DNA of 64,000 bases from contig NZ_CP007202.1 of NCBI RefSeq assembly GCF_000941055.1, positions 1-64,000 on the forward strand. Reading direction: 5' to 3'. This document shows positions 41,856 to 52,222 of this stretch, in pieces. The position numbers and the translations under genes are program-made. This DNA comes from Siansivirga zeaxanthinifaciens CC-SAMT-1. GTDB taxonomy: Bacteria; Bacteroidota; Bacteroidia; Flavobacteriales; Flavobacteriaceae. A model generated the notes under the pieces. That model ran no database searches. It worked only from the letters and a program-made list of their open reading frames with translations, and was not told the origin of the DNA. Each line of letters opens with the position of its first letter. The stretch's first letter is position 1.

Positions 41856-43631
41856 TTAACGCACACCATGCATTAATTTCTTTAAGGCAGGATTTAATGC
41901 AAAAACCACTAAACCAGCTACAATAGGAACAATGGTGAATATTAAGAAGAAAGTAGATAAACTGTAGGCTTTTGTAATGTTTTCGATTTGCCCCCCCAAA
42001 ACAGCCGCTAACTTATTCCCGATGGCGATGGCTAAATACCACATACCAAACATTAAAGCAATCATTCTTGCCGGAACCAATTTACTAACATAAGAAAGTC
42101 CGACTGGAGACAAGCATAATTCACCCAAAGTATGAAACAAATACGCTAAAATTAACCAAACCATACTTACTTTAACACCTTCTTGAACACCATACGCACC
42201 AAAAGCCAACAACCCAAAACCTATAGCCATAATTATTAAACCTAAAGCGTATTTGGCTGCTGCCGAAGGGTTGTATTTACTTTCAAACCATTTTGAAAAG
42301 AATGATGCAAATACAATTATAAAGAAGGAATTAAGAATACTAAACCATGATACGGTTATCTCTGAAACATCGGCACTAAATTCGCGTTTAAGCATCCAAA
42401 ATACGATGCCCCACATAAATAAGAAACAAACTGCCAAAACAATATTTGAATAGGGAATTTTTTTGAATGTCTTTTTCCATAAATCAATTAAAACATAAGT
42501 TATAATTACCAAGGGAACCACCGTTAATAAAGCATTAATTACATTAAAAACAAATGCTGAATTACCTAATAAAACCCTATCGACATTATCTCTTGCAAAT
42601 AAAACTAACGATGAAGCACCTTGCTCAAAAGACAGCCAAAAGAACACTGTAAAAAATGCAAATATTATAAAGGCAAACATGCGATCTCTTACCACTTTTG
42701 TATAGCGTAAAATTCTTCCAATAACCAAAAATAAAAATAAGGCTAATGCAAACAAAACAGCAACATATTGCCCTTCAAACTGCCCCATTTGTAATGCGGA
42801 AAAAATATCAATTCCAGCAATTTTAGACATGGGGTCATTAATGGCGTATCCCAAACCTACAACAGCACAAACAATAATTAAAATCTTATCTAAAAGGGTG
42901 AATGGGTTCTCTTTTTCTACTTCTGGATCTTCAGTGATTTCGGCTATAGAATTATCACCATCCTGAATGTCTTCAACATGATGCACTTTGGTTGGTTTCA
43001 ATCCGATTTTACCAAATAAATTTCCAGAAAACGAAAATTGTAATGTTCCCAAAAGCATAAAAATATCAGCTAGTCCAAAGCCGTAAGACCATCCAATTTT
43101 TTCAGCTAAATATCCACAAAGCATCATGCCAAAAAACGCACCCGCATTAACTCCCATGTAAAAAATGGTATAAGCCCCATCTTTCTTTTCTGGGTTCTTT
43201 TTATACATTTCTGAAATTATAGAGGTAATATTCGGTTTAAAAAATCCGGTACCTACAACTAATAAACCTAAACCAAAGTACAATGTAAATTCGGTCTCTA
43301 GAGCCATACATGCATGTCCTGCCGCCATGATAATAGACCCGATAATAACGGCTAAACGATAGCCCGTAAATTTATCGGCAATAACACCACCAATAATAGG
43401 TGTTATGTAAAGTAACATGGCATAGGTACCAAACAAGGCACCTGCATTTTCGGCAGACCAGCCCCAGCCAGGGTTATCTCCAATGAGCGAAAAAGTTAAA
43501 AAATTCACCAAAAGCACACGCATACCATAAAATGAGAAACGCTCCCACATTTCGGTAAAAAAAAGCACAAATAATCCCGCAGGATGCCCTAAAACTTTGT
43601 CTTTGAAAAGATTTTCAATATCAGTTGTCAT
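41856..43631 (-). CDS. POT-family peptide transporter (PTR2), longer paralogue
   Basis: This proton-coupled peptide importer of the inner membrane has 591 residues and about 14 membrane segments. Family signs are FFTEMWERFSFYGMRVLLVN near the N-terminus (the E..ERFxYYG motif), GAYTIFYMGVNAGAFFGMML and HTLGELCLSPVGLSYVSKLV. A hydrophilic insert (about 220-245, VHHVEDIQDGDNSIAEITED) separates parts of the protein and is absent from the shorter neighbour. It follows the other POT gene by 15 bases on the same strand, so both probably share a transcript. Substrate di- or tripeptides are presumed. Confidence 0.93.
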   Translation of the reverse strand: MTTDIENLFKDKVLGHPAGLFVLFFTEMWERFSFYGMRVLLVNFLTFSLIGDNPGWGWSAENAGALFGTYAMLLYITPIIGGVIADKFTGYRLAVIIGSIIMAAGHACMALETEFTLYFGLGLLVVGTGFFKPNITSIISEMYKKNPEKKDGAYTIFYMGVNAGAFFGMMLCGYLAEKIGWSYGFGLADIFMLLGTLQFSFSGNLFGKIGLKPTKVHHVEDIQDGDNSIAEITEDPEVEKENPFTLLDKILIIVCAVVGLGYAINDPMSKIAGIDIFSALQMGQFEGQYVAVLFALALFLFLVIGRILRYTKVVRDRMFAFIIFAFFTVFFWLSFEQGASSLVLFARDNVDRVLLGNSAFVFNVINALLTVVPLVIITYVLIDLWKKTFKKIPYSNIVLAVCFLFMWGIVFWMLKREFSADVSEITVSWFSILNSFFIIVFASFFSKWFESKYNPSAAAKYALGLIIMAIGFGLLAFGAYGVQEGVKVSMVWLILAYLFHTLGELCLSPVGLSYVSKLVPARMIALMFGMWYLAIAIGNKLAAVLGGQIENITKAYSLSTFFLIFTIVPIVAGLVVFALNPALKKLMHGVR

Positions 43632-43646
43632 ATAATTTAATGTTGG

Positions 43647-45200
43647 TTAGTTTTCTGCTAATTCGAAACCTTCAGTTTCGTGTATTTCTGTCTCGTTATC
43701 TTCTGCGCCGTGGGTTAATCTTTTTAATGGTTTTAAAATAATTATAAATAACAAACCTATAATAACAGTAAAAATCACTAAACCAGAGAAAATGGTTAAC
43801 TCACCAAATTCTGAAGCCGATTCTCCTATAATACCCGCAACTTTATTTCCCAATCCACTTGATGCAAAATAAACACCCATCATTAATGAAGCATATCTAA
43901 CGGGAGCTAACTTAGTAATAAACGATAAAGCAACAGGTGAGAGACATAATTCTCCAATGGTATGAAAAAAATAAGCTAAAACTAACCAAATCATACTTGA
44001 TGAACCAGAATTATTAAACTCCATTACAGCAAAAACCATGAAAAGGAAACCTAGGCCCATAATTATAATACCAATGGCCATTTTAAATAGTGAAGAAGCC
44101 TCTTTGCCCTTTAACTTTCGCTTGGCCCATAAACTAGCCACAATGGTAGCAAACAAAATAATAAACCCAGCATTTAGACTTTGAAACATCACTGTTGGAA
44201 TTTCAAATAAACCAAAAAAGTTTCTGTCGGTTTTTGAGTCTGTATATAAATTCATGAGCCCTCCTGCTTGTTCAAAAGCACCCCAAAAAATAATTACCAT
44301 TATAAAAGACACTAACAAAACAAGAAAACGGTCCTTAAAAATTTGACTTTCTAACTCCTTATAAATCATCATTAGCAGAGATGTAATTACCGTTAAAAAC
44401 ACAAATAATAAACCATAACCCCACTCCATAACATACCATCCATAAAAAGATGCAATTAGCAATACTAAAGAAATTAGCAATTGTTTTGGTGAGGTTGATA
44501 ATTTTGAAAACAATTGACTGTAAGATACTTCGTTTGAGTCTTTCTCGACTACTTCAAAATTACCTACATTTATTAAATATTTCTGACCACCAATGTAATT
44601 AATTAACCCTAAAAGCATAACAACACCCGCTAGACCAAATCCGGCATGCCAACCCCACTTGGCAACAACACCTCCCACAATCATGGTTGCTAAAAAAGAG
44701 CCTAAATTAATTCCTATATAAAAAATACTAAATCCTTTATCTCTTCTAATATCGCCTTCTTTATACAAACCACCTACCATTGTAGAGATATTTGGTTTTA
44801 ACAGGCCAACTCCCAAAATAACAAATCCTAAACCAGCATAAAATGCCCAGATATCTGTTAAAACTAAAATACCATGACCAATACATAAAATTATAGCGCC
44901 CCATAAAACAGCTTTTTTCTGACCAATTAATTTGTCGGCAATCATACCTCCAGGAATAGACATAACATACACCAACATAGTGTACCAACCATACAGCGCT
45001 AAAGCTTCTTTGCTAGACCAACCTAAACCCGCTCCACGAGCATCGTCACCCAAAGCAGAAGTTGTCATGTATAAAACCAAAAGTGCTCGCATACCATAAT
45101 ATGAAAATCGCTCCCACATTTCAGTTAAAAACAAAATATATAATCCTATTGGCTGTCCGAATAATTCTCTCTGATGTGGTTTTAAGGTCAGGTTACTCAT
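43647..45200 (-). CDS. POT-family peptide transporter (PTR2), shorter paralogue
   Basis: This 517-residue transporter is a paralogue of the downstream one: FLTEMWERFSYYGMRALLVL at the N-terminus, GFSIFYIGINLGSFLATMIV in the middle and HTIGELCLSPVALSFITKLA near the end. About 14 membrane segments are predicted. The C-terminus is acidic (GAEDNETEIHETEGFELAEN). It sits between a DPP-IV-type peptidase gene (22-base gap) and the longer transporter, which suggests co-expression of peptide cleavage and uptake. Confidence 0.93.
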   Translation of the reverse strand: MSNLTLKPHQRELFGQPIGLYILFLTEMWERFSYYGMRALLVLYMTTSALGDDARGAGLGWSSKEALALYGWYTMLVYVMSIPGGMIADKLIGQKKAVLWGAIILCIGHGILVLTDIWAFYAGLGFVILGVGLLKPNISTMVGGLYKEGDIRRDKGFSIFYIGINLGSFLATMIVGGVVAKWGWHAGFGLAGVVMLLGLINYIGGQKYLINVGNFEVVEKDSNEVSYSQLFSKLSTSPKQLLISLVLLIASFYGWYVMEWGYGLLFVFLTVITSLLMMIYKELESQIFKDRFLVLLVSFIMVIIFWGAFEQAGGLMNLYTDSKTDRNFFGLFEIPTVMFQSLNAGFIILFATIVASLWAKRKLKGKEASSLFKMAIGIIIMGLGFLFMVFAVMEFNNSGSSSMIWLVLAYFFHTIGELCLSPVALSFITKLAPVRYASLMMGVYFASSGLGNKVAGIIGESASEFGELTIFSGLVIFTVIIGLLFIIILKPLKRLTHGAEDNETEIHETEGFELAEN

Positions 45201-45222
45201 AAATTTTATTTTGGTTGATTTG

Positions 45223-47412
45223 TTAGTTTGTTTTATCTCCTAATTTCTCGTTTATGAAATTAGTCATTTTTTTATAAAGATGAAGTCTTGTGTTTCCTCC
45301 ATAAATTCCATGATTTTTATCCGGGTAAATAGCCCAATCGAATTGCTTATTGGCTTGTACCAAAGCCTCTACCAATCGCATAGTATTTTGCACATGCACA
45401 TTATCGTCTCCCGAACCGTGAATTAAAAGAAAATCGCCATTTAGTTTATCAGCATGATTAATTGGTGAATTATCATCATAACCACTTGCATTATCCTGAG
45501 GCATACCCATAAAACGTTCGGTGTAAACAGAGTCGTAAAAACGCCAGCTGCTAACCGGTGCTACAGCAATGGCCATTTTAAATACATCGGCACCTTTAAA
45601 CAAGCAATTACTACTCATAAAGCCACCAAAACTCCACCCCCATATACCTATTCTTGAAGCATCTACAAAAGGTAAATTGCCAAGCTGTTTGGCTGCTTCA
45701 ATCTGGTCTTCAACTTCGTATTTACCCAATTCGTTTTGGGTTACTTTTTTAAATACCGCTCCTTTAAAACCTGTACCTCTGCCATCTACACAAACCACAA
45801 TACAACCTTGTTGAGCTAAATACTGATACCAATAATCGTTAGCACTGTTCCATTGATTGGCTACTTCTTGCGAACCCGGACCAGAATATTGACACATAAA
45901 AAGAGGATATTGTTTTGATGCATCAAAATCGATTGGTTTTATCATCCACATATTTAAATCGTTGCCGTTAACCTGGATTGTACTGAATTCTTTTTTGGAA
46001 AATTTATATTCTGAAAGTTTTAAAACAAGAGCTTCGTTATTAACAATATTCTTAATAACTGCACCAGAAACCGCATTGTTTAAGGTGTATTGCGGTGGTG
46101 TTGAAGCATTAGAAAACGTATTTATAAAATATGAAAAATCGGCACTAAAAGCAGCATCATTTGTGCCTTCGGCACTTGATAATCGTTTTTTATTACGTCC
46201 GTTTAATTTAATTGCATACACATCTCTGTTAATAGAGCCATTTTCAACCGACTGGTAAAATATTCTATCGGTTTTTTCATCGTAGCCATAATAATTTGTT
46301 ACTTCCCAATTTCCAAAAGTTACCTGGTTTATAAGTTTCCCCGTATCGGAGTAATGATAAATATGATTGTAACCATCTTTTTCGCTGGTCCAGATAAAAC
46401 TATTATCCTTTAAAAAAGTTAAATTATCGGTTACATTTACATAGGCTTTATCGGTTTCAGTAAGCACTAAATTTGCTTTATTCGTTTTAGCATTTACAAA
46501 CCATAAATCCAATACATTTTGCTTTCTATTTAGATATTGAGCACTTAAAACATTGGAATTATTAGTCCATTTAATTCTAGGAATATAAAAATCATTATAT
46601 AATTTTTCAACGGCAACTTTAGTTGTTTTATTTGTATCTAGATTATATATGTGAAGTGATACTTTCGAGTTTGGCTCACCCGCTTTCGGGTATTTAAAAA
46701 CCTCCTGTGTTTGGTAAAGATCCTGCCCATAAATATCCATTGAAAATTCTGGAACAAGCGTTTCATCAAAACGAATAAAAGCTATTTTATCACTATTTGA
46801 ATTCCATTCAAAAGCGCGAACAAAGGCAAATTCTTCTTCGTAAACCCAGTCGGTTAAACCGTTAATTATTTTATTTTTTTCGCCATCGAAAGTAATTTGT
46901 GTGGTTTTACCAGAATTTAAATCTTTAACATACAAATTGTTTTTATAAGCATACCCTACTTTAGCTCCATCTGGTGAGAATGTAGGTTGTTGAATTTTTT
47001 CTTCAAAAACAGGGGTAATTGATTTTGTTTTTAAATCGTAAACAAAATAATTTCCCAACACCGAACGGCGATAAACCGATGTTTCATTTGTTGCCAAAAT
47101 CACTTTTGTTTCGTCGTTGCTAAAGGTATAATCTGTAAAATACCTAAGCGCTTCAATGTCTTTAGAATCGACTAAGGTTTTCTCCTTTTTTAAGGTTTTA
47201 TAATCGTAAACATCTATAGATGTGGATCGTGTGTCTCTATTAAAATTTAATACAGCATATTGCTTACCGTTTGCCATGGAATGTAAAACATCCATACTTT
47301 CGGTTCTAAAACTTCCATTCCAAATGTCTTCTAGAGTAATTTGTTTTGTTTGTGCTGATAAAAATGCTACGAAAAATACGCAGAGATAAAAAGAGAATTT
47401 TAGGTGTTTCAT
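45223..47412 (-). CDS. Dipeptidyl peptidase IV-type protease (S9B)
   Basis: The 729-residue exported enzyme has a signal peptide (MKHLKFSFYLCVFFVAFLSA), a beta-propeller domain (about 30-460, DPPIV_N) and an alpha/beta-hydrolase domain. Catalytic residues are Ser594 in GIWGWSFGGFMSS, Asp at about 669 in HGSGDDNVHVQ and His701 in DKNHGIYGG; the spacing matches DPP IV. A Glu pair for substrate N-terminus binding is visible in DWVYEEEFAF. It removes X-Pro or X-Ala dipeptides, which the two POT transporters downstream could take up. Location is periplasmic or outer membrane. Confidence 0.94.
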   Translation of the reverse strand: MKHLKFSFYLCVFFVAFLSAQTKQITLEDIWNGSFRTESMDVLHSMANGKQYAVLNFNRDTRSTSIDVYDYKTLKKEKTLVDSKDIEALRYFTDYTFSNDETKVILATNETSVYRRSVLGNYFVYDLKTKSITPVFEEKIQQPTFSPDGAKVGYAYKNNLYVKDLNSGKTTQITFDGEKNKIINGLTDWVYEEEFAFVRAFEWNSNSDKIAFIRFDETLVPEFSMDIYGQDLYQTQEVFKYPKAGEPNSKVSLHIYNLDTNKTTKVAVEKLYNDFYIPRIKWTNNSNVLSAQYLNRKQNVLDLWFVNAKTNKANLVLTETDKAYVNVTDNLTFLKDNSFIWTSEKDGYNHIYHYSDTGKLINQVTFGNWEVTNYYGYDEKTDRIFYQSVENGSINRDVYAIKLNGRNKKRLSSAEGTNDAAFSADFSYFINTFSNASTPPQYTLNNAVSGAVIKNIVNNEALVLKLSEYKFSKKEFSTIQVNGNDLNMWMIKPIDFDASKQYPLFMCQYSGPGSQEVANQWNSANDYWYQYLAQQGCIVVCVDGRGTGFKGAVFKKVTQNELGKYEVEDQIEAAKQLGNLPFVDASRIGIWGWSFGGFMSSNCLFKGADVFKMAIAVAPVSSWRFYDSVYTERFMGMPQDNASGYDDNSPINHADKLNGDFLLIHGSGDDNVHVQNTMRLVEALVQANKQFDWAIYPDKNHGIYGGNTRLHLYKKMTNFINEKLGDKTN

Positions 47413-47535
47413 TAAAAAAAATATTTTTTTCGTAAAGAGTGCCCAAGTTTACTAAAAATTAAACAAAAAACCTTTTAAATTAACACTTTAATAACGTCTA
47501 TAAAAAATTAGCTTTTTTTATTATTGACACTTAGA

Positions 47536-47549
47536 ATAGTATCTTTGCT
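47536..47549 (+). promoter_or_regulatory. Possible -7 box of the mevalonate gene pair
   Basis: TATCTTTG fits the Bacteroidota -7 pattern TAnnTTTG and lies about 20 bases upstream of the ATG at 47567. A TTG is present upstream (in TTATTGACAC), but the spacing is shorter than usual. Confidence 0.4.
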
Positions 47550-47566
47550 TTGTAAACAACTATTTT

Positions 47567-48889
47567 ATGAGTAAATCTATTGCTGGCTTTTCCAAACTAT
47601 CAAAATCTAAAAAGATTGATTGGATTGTTGAAACTTATTTTTCAAATACCGAAGATGCCAAATCTGTTTTAAAACAATACTGGAATTCTAACGAAAAATT
47701 ACAACAGTTACACGACGAGTTTATTGAAAACACCATAACCAACTACTACTTGCCGCTTGGTGTAGCGCCCAACTTTTTAATAAACAACAAGATTTACACC
47801 ATACCAATGGCTATCGAGGAAAGCTCTGTGGTCGCCGCAGCCAGCAAGGCCGCCAAATTCTGGATGGATCGTGGCGGATTTAAAACCACCGTTATTTCTA
47901 CCACTAAAATTGGTCAGGTACATTTTATGTATCATGGTAACCCAGAAACCTTAAAAAACTATTTTAATTATATAAAACCGCAATTAATTAGCGATGCTAA
48001 ACCCATAACTAAAAATATGGAAAAGCGTGGCGGTGGTATTTTAGATATTGAATTGCGCGATAAAACCAATGCTATTGAAGGGTATTACCAACTACATGCA
48101 TCGTTTGAAACCCTCGATGCTATGGGCGCCAATTTTATAAACTCTTGTTTAGAGCAGTTTGCAAAAACATTTAAAAATGAAGCTTTAACTTTTGATGCTT
48201 TTACAGATGAAGACAAGAACATTCAAATAATAATGAGTATTCTTTCTAACTATGTTCCAGAATGTTTAGTTAGAGCTGAAGTAAGTTGTAAGGTTGAAGA
48301 CCTAAGTGATGATGCTTCTATTCCTTCAGAAGAATTTGCTAATAAATTTGTTCAGGCTGTTAAAATTGCAGAAATAGAACCTTATCGGGCCGTTACGCAT
48401 AACAAGGGAATTATGAATGGTATTGATGCTGTAGTTTTAGCAACAGGAAACGATTTTAGAGCTATTGAAGCCTGTGTACACGCCTATGCATCAAAAAACG
48501 GTAGTTATAGCAGCTTGTCGCATGCAAAAATTGAAAACGGCATATTTACGTTTTGGATGGAAATTCCGTTGGCTTTAGGTACTGTTGGTGGTTTAACTGG
48601 TTTACACCCCTTAGTAAAATTATCTTTAGAGCTTTTACACCACCCAAGCGCAAAAGAACTTATGGAAATTGTTGCTGTTGCCGGACTTGCTCAAAATTTT
48701 GCAGCTTTACGCTCGCTAACAACAACTGGCATACAACAAGGACACATGAAAATGCACCTGATGAATATTTTAAATCAGTTTGAAGCAACTACCACCGAAA
48801 AAGAAACGCTTATCGAGTATTTTAAAAACCATATTGTTTCGCATAGCGCTGTGGTTGATGCTATTAAGAACTTAAGAAGTAAAAATTAA
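47567..48889 (+). CDS. Hydroxymethylglutaryl-CoA reductase, class II type
   Basis: HMG-CoA reductase makes mevalonate for isoprenoid synthesis in the cytoplasm. The 440-residue protein has the class II landmarks: AIEESSVVAAASKAAKFWMD (active-site Glu), RAVTHNKGIMNGIDAVVLAT (Lys and the cofactor region), TGNDFRAIEACVHAYA (Asp) and the C-terminal His region QQGHMKMHLMNIL. Class II enzymes are often labelled degradative, but with a mevalonate-type GHMP kinase directly downstream a biosynthetic role is more likely. Gap to the next gene is 2 bases. Confidence 0.93.
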   Translation: MSKSIAGFSKLSKSKKIDWIVETYFSNTEDAKSVLKQYWNSNEKLQQLHDEFIENTITNYYLPLGVAPNFLINNKIYTIPMAIEESSVVAAASKAAKFWMDRGGFKTTVISTTKIGQVHFMYHGNPETLKNYFNYIKPQLISDAKPITKNMEKRGGGILDIELRDKTNAIEGYYQLHASFETLDAMGANFINSCLEQFAKTFKNEALTFDAFTDEDKNIQIIMSILSNYVPECLVRAEVSCKVEDLSDDASIPSEEFANKFVQAVKIAEIEPYRAVTHNKGIMNGIDAVVLATGNDFRAIEACVHAYASKNGSYSSLSHAKIENGIFTFWMEIPLALGTVGGLTGLHPLVKLSLELLHHPSAKELMEIVAVAGLAQNFAALRSLTTTGIQQGHMKMHLMNILNQFEATTTEKETLIEYFKNHIVSHSAVVDAIKNLRSKN

Positions 48890-48891
48890 AC

Positions 48892-49800
48892 GTGAAAACA
48901 TTTTATAGTAACGGAAAACTTTTAATTACCGGAGAATACGTAGTGCTCGATGGCGCTCTTTCGTTAGCACTACCAACTACATACGGACAGTCGTTAATAG
49001 TAGAACCGATTGATACGCCCAAAATTAAGTGGACAAGTATTGATGATAAAGGTGCCATTTGGTTTGAAGATACTTTTTTAATTGAAAATATATTTACAAC
49101 AACCATATCTCGAAACGAGATAGCAGACAGAATTATACAAATTTTAAAAGCTGTTAAAACTTTAAATCCTGATTTTTTTAATCAAGAAAAAGGATTTAAA
49201 ATCACGACCAAATTAACATTTCCGCGAGATTGGGGTTTAGGAACCTCGTCTACGTTAATAAACAACATAGCACAATGGACGCAAGTAAACGCGTTCGAGT
49301 TATTAGAAAAAACCTTTGGTGGTAGTGGTTACGATATTGCTTGTGCTCAAAATAACCAACCCATTAGTTATTTGTTACTCGATAAAAAACCCGTGGTAGA
49401 TGTTGTAAATTTTAACCCAACATTTAAAGCGCATTTATATTTTGTTTATCTAAACAAAAAACAAAACAGTCGCGATGGCATTGCGCAGTACCGACAAAAT
49501 ATACCGCATGAACTTATTATAAACGAAATTTGTAAAATTTCAATTAAAATAATGCACTCGAAGTCACTTTCGGAATTTGAAAATTTAATAACCTTACATG
49601 AAACTTTTATTTCTGATATTATAAAACAGAAACCAATTAAGGAACAATTATTCAGTGATTTTGAAGGTCATATTAAAAGTTTGGGTGCCTGGGGTGGCGA
49701 TTTTATTTTAGTTACTTCCAAAGATAATCCGGCTTCGTATTTTAAAGACAAGGGCTTTGATGTGATTATTCCCTATTCTGACATGATTTTGAAAAACTAA
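48892..49800 (+). CDS. GHMP-family kinase with GYDIA motif (mevalonate pathway)
   Basis: The 302-residue protein belongs to the GHMP kinase superfamily: FYSNGKLLITGEYVVLDGAL at the N-terminus, the ATP-binding glycine loop FPRDWGLGTSSTLINNIAQW (about 106-125) and the motif GGSGYDIACAQNNQPISYLL, which gives the GYDIA subfamily its name in Bacteroidota. It starts with GTG at 48892, two bases after the HMG-CoA reductase stop, so the two form an operon. It probably phosphorylates mevalonate or a derivative; the exact substrate cannot be read from sequence. Confidence 0.88.
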   Translation: MKTFYSNGKLLITGEYVVLDGALSLALPTTYGQSLIVEPIDTPKIKWTSIDDKGAIWFEDTFLIENIFTTTISRNEIADRIIQILKAVKTLNPDFFNQEKGFKITTKLTFPRDWGLGTSSTLINNIAQWTQVNAFELLEKTFGGSGYDIACAQNNQPISYLLLDKKPVVDVVNFNPTFKAHLYFVYLNKKQNSRDGIAQYRQNIPHELIINEICKISIKIMHSKSLSEFENLITLHETFISDIIKQKPIKEQLFSDFEGHIKSLGAWGGDFILVTSKDNPASYFKDKGFDVIIPYSDMILKN

Positions 49801-49804
49801 AAAA

Positions 49805-49834
49805 GCGGCTTCTATAATAAGAAGCCGCATTTTT
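49805..49834 (+). terminator. Terminator after the mevalonate gene pair
   Basis: GCGGCTTCT, a 6-base loop and AGAAGCCGC form a perfect 9-bp stem followed by ATTTTT, 5 bases past the kinase stop. Confidence 0.88.
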
Positions 49835-50025
49835 AGTTTTGTTAAGGATTGCAGTGGAAAGCCTACAACGAGGATACGAGCACGGACTTGCAACGTAAAA
49901 CCAGATAAAAAAATATGACTATGATATCAACTACTATAACTGCGTAAGTTTGCTAATATTCCTTTTATTAAAACACCAGTTTTAAGTATAAAACTTTTAG
50001 ATAAAAATAAAAGAACCAACCTTTA

Positions 50026-50066
50026 AAAAAAAAATCGTCTAAAAAATAATTTTCTAGACGATTTCT
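50026..50066 (-). terminator. Terminator after the PpiD-like gene
   Basis: On the minus strand AAATCGTCTA, a 13-base loop and TAGACGATTT form a 10-bp stem followed by TTTTTTT. It lies about 27 bases past the stop at 50093. Between 49840 and 50025 I see no gene. Confidence 0.8.
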
Positions 50067-50092
50067 TTATGTATGATTTGAAATATTTTTTT

Positions 50093-52222
50093 TTACTGAA
50101 CTTGAATTTTAACACGGTTATCTTCAATTTCAGCCGCTTCTTTTAAAGCATTGAATAACTTTGAAGAAACTACATTTATTTTCTGTTGTTCTACTCTATT
50201 CGCAGCTGCTTGGTAGTTTTCTAATTTTACAGCTGGTGTAGCTTTAGTAACTTGTATCATATAAACTCCATTAGAACCTTCAATTAATTTTGAAGTTTGT
50301 CCTTCTTTTAAACCAAAAGCAGCACCTACAACTAAAGGCTCTCTTCCTGCACCTGCTAAAGTTGGCGTTTTCATATTAAGAGCAAAAGCCGTTTTTACAG
50401 TAGTATTTTCAGCTTTAGCTAAAGCGTCTAATGTTTTTGCAGAGACACGCTTTTTAATCATCTCGGCTTTCTTTTGGCTACGAATAATTGGCGATACACT
50501 TGCAGAAGCATCTTCAACAGACATTAATCCTGCTTCGTGTTTTGCTACCAATTGTGCAATAACATAACCATTTGGAATATTAAAACGTTTAACATCTCCT
50601 ACTTTAGTATCTTCTTCAAAAGTCCATCGAACAATAGGTCTTTGGTTACCAACACCTGGAATGTTTTCATCTAAAACTTTAATGCCATTAACTGGACGTG
50701 CTGTAAAAGAACTTTCTTTTGCTAACTCATCAAAATCTTTCTTTTCTAGAGCAAGTTCAAAATTTGAAGCATCTCTAAATATTTTATCAATTGTAGCTTC
50801 AGATGGCTCAATTTTTCTTGCAATAGTTGCAATTTGGATTGCTTTTTTCTTTTCTTTTAAACCTTCAATTTCAATAATATGGAAACCAAAAACTGTTTTT
50901 ACAACACCTAAATCCCCAACTTTACCTTCAAATTCAAAATCATTAAATTCTGGCACCATAGAATTGTATGGGTGCCAATCGTAACGACCTTCGTTATTAA
51001 CGCTTCCTTGATCTGAAGAGAATTCTTTAACTAACTCTGGGAATTTAGAACGATCTGATTTTATTACAGCCAATAAACTGTCGGCAGTAGCTTTTGCTTG
51101 GTCTTCTGTTTGAACAACTTCTGGAGAAGCACTTCTTGAACCTAAAAACGGAATTAAAATGTGTCTTACCTTAGCTGAATCTGGAATTTGTTTTACAGCA
51201 ACTACTTTCGATATTTTAAAAGCTCCGTTATCTTTATAAGGACCGTAAACATCGCCTTCATTTAAAGTAAAAAGGCTATCTGCAACTGCGACTGGCAAAC
51301 TCGATTTAAATAAGAAACGATTATCAAATTTAATATCTGAATGCGTGTTTACGAAATCTTCGTTATCGGTAGTATTTTTAAACCCTAAAACCGTTTCGTT
51401 GGCTTTTGTAGTTTGATTGTATTCTTCTTTGTCTTTTAAAAGATTGTTTAAATCTGCTTTTATAGCATTTTCATCTTCTATTGAAGCAACCTCGTTAAAT
51501 TGAACATATTTAATATCTCTTGAAGCTTCAACTTTATATTTCTTTTCGTTTTTGCTTATGTAGCTAGAAATATCAGATTTTGAAACTTTTACTAAACTAT
51601 CTGGGATAGATGTATAAGGGATTTGTACATATTTTACATCTACTTTATTTCCTTCAAGTTTGTGTTCTAACTCACCTTCAGCTAACGTACCTGTTAATCC
51701 AGCTTTTACTAAATTAAAGTAGCTTTGTTGTAAGCCATTTGCAGCTAAAGATTTTTCGTAGTTTACCCATCCTTGGTAACCTTCTGGAGTAGTTTCTTTT
51801 AAATTAGCGATATACTCATTTAATTTGTTTTCATCAAACAAGCCAGCTTCGTTTAAAAATTCTGGACTGTTAGACAGAGCTGTTTTTAACAAGTCTCTCA
51901 TTTGATCTTTTTCGACAGTAATTCCTAATTTATCAAATTGAGTTTCCATAATTGCTTGTCGCACTTCTTGCTCCCAAACACGATTCATTACCTGAGTATT
52001 CGTTGCATTTGGTCCTGCCTGACGTTGAGCAGCCTCTACTTTTTGTAAAAAGTCTGCTCTGGTAATATCTTTACCATTAATAGTTGCAACAATTTGTTGA
52101 TCTTGTTCGGTAAAAGCACTACCTTTTTTAAATAAATCTGCTAAAACAAAAGCAAATAATGCCAATGCAATAATTATAATTAAAAATAATGAGCGTTGTC
52201 TAATCTTATTTAATACTGCCAT
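50093..52222 (-). CDS. ppiD: Peptidyl-prolyl isomerase/chaperone, PpiD-like
   Basis: The 709-residue protein has a cytoplasmic start (MAVLNKIRQRSLF), one membrane segment (about 13-30, LFLIIIIALALFAFVLADLF), a SurA-N-like helical part (about 45-180) and a parvulin domain (about 345-455, starting AKVRHILIPFLGSRSASPEV and including FGFHIIEIEGLKEKK). A second, weaker parvulin-like part follows. This layout fits PpiD, an inner-membrane-anchored periplasmic chaperone for exported proteins. It is followed by a strong terminator and lies apart from the CorC-type gene upstream (140-base gap). Confidence 0.9.
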   Translation of the reverse strand: MAVLNKIRQRSLFLIIIIALALFAFVLADLFKKGSAFTEQDQQIVATINGKDITRADFLQKVEAAQRQAGPNATNTQVMNRVWEQEVRQAIMETQFDKLGITVEKDQMRDLLKTALSNSPEFLNEAGLFDENKLNEYIANLKETTPEGYQGWVNYEKSLAANGLQQSYFNLVKAGLTGTLAEGELEHKLEGNKVDVKYVQIPYTSIPDSLVKVSKSDISSYISKNEKKYKVEASRDIKYVQFNEVASIEDENAIKADLNNLLKDKEEYNQTTKANETVLGFKNTTDNEDFVNTHSDIKFDNRFLFKSSLPVAVADSLFTLNEGDVYGPYKDNGAFKISKVVAVKQIPDSAKVRHILIPFLGSRSASPEVVQTEDQAKATADSLLAVIKSDRSKFPELVKEFSSDQGSVNNEGRYDWHPYNSMVPEFNDFEFEGKVGDLGVVKTVFGFHIIEIEGLKEKKKAIQIATIARKIEPSEATIDKIFRDASNFELALEKKDFDELAKESSFTARPVNGIKVLDENIPGVGNQRPIVRWTFEEDTKVGDVKRFNIPNGYVIAQLVAKHEAGLMSVEDASASVSPIIRSQKKAEMIKKRVSAKTLDALAKAENTTVKTAFALNMKTPTLAGAGREPLVVGAAFGLKEGQTSKLIEGSNGVYMIQVTKATPAVKLENYQAAANRVEQQKINVVSSKLFNALKEAAEIEDNRVKIQVQ

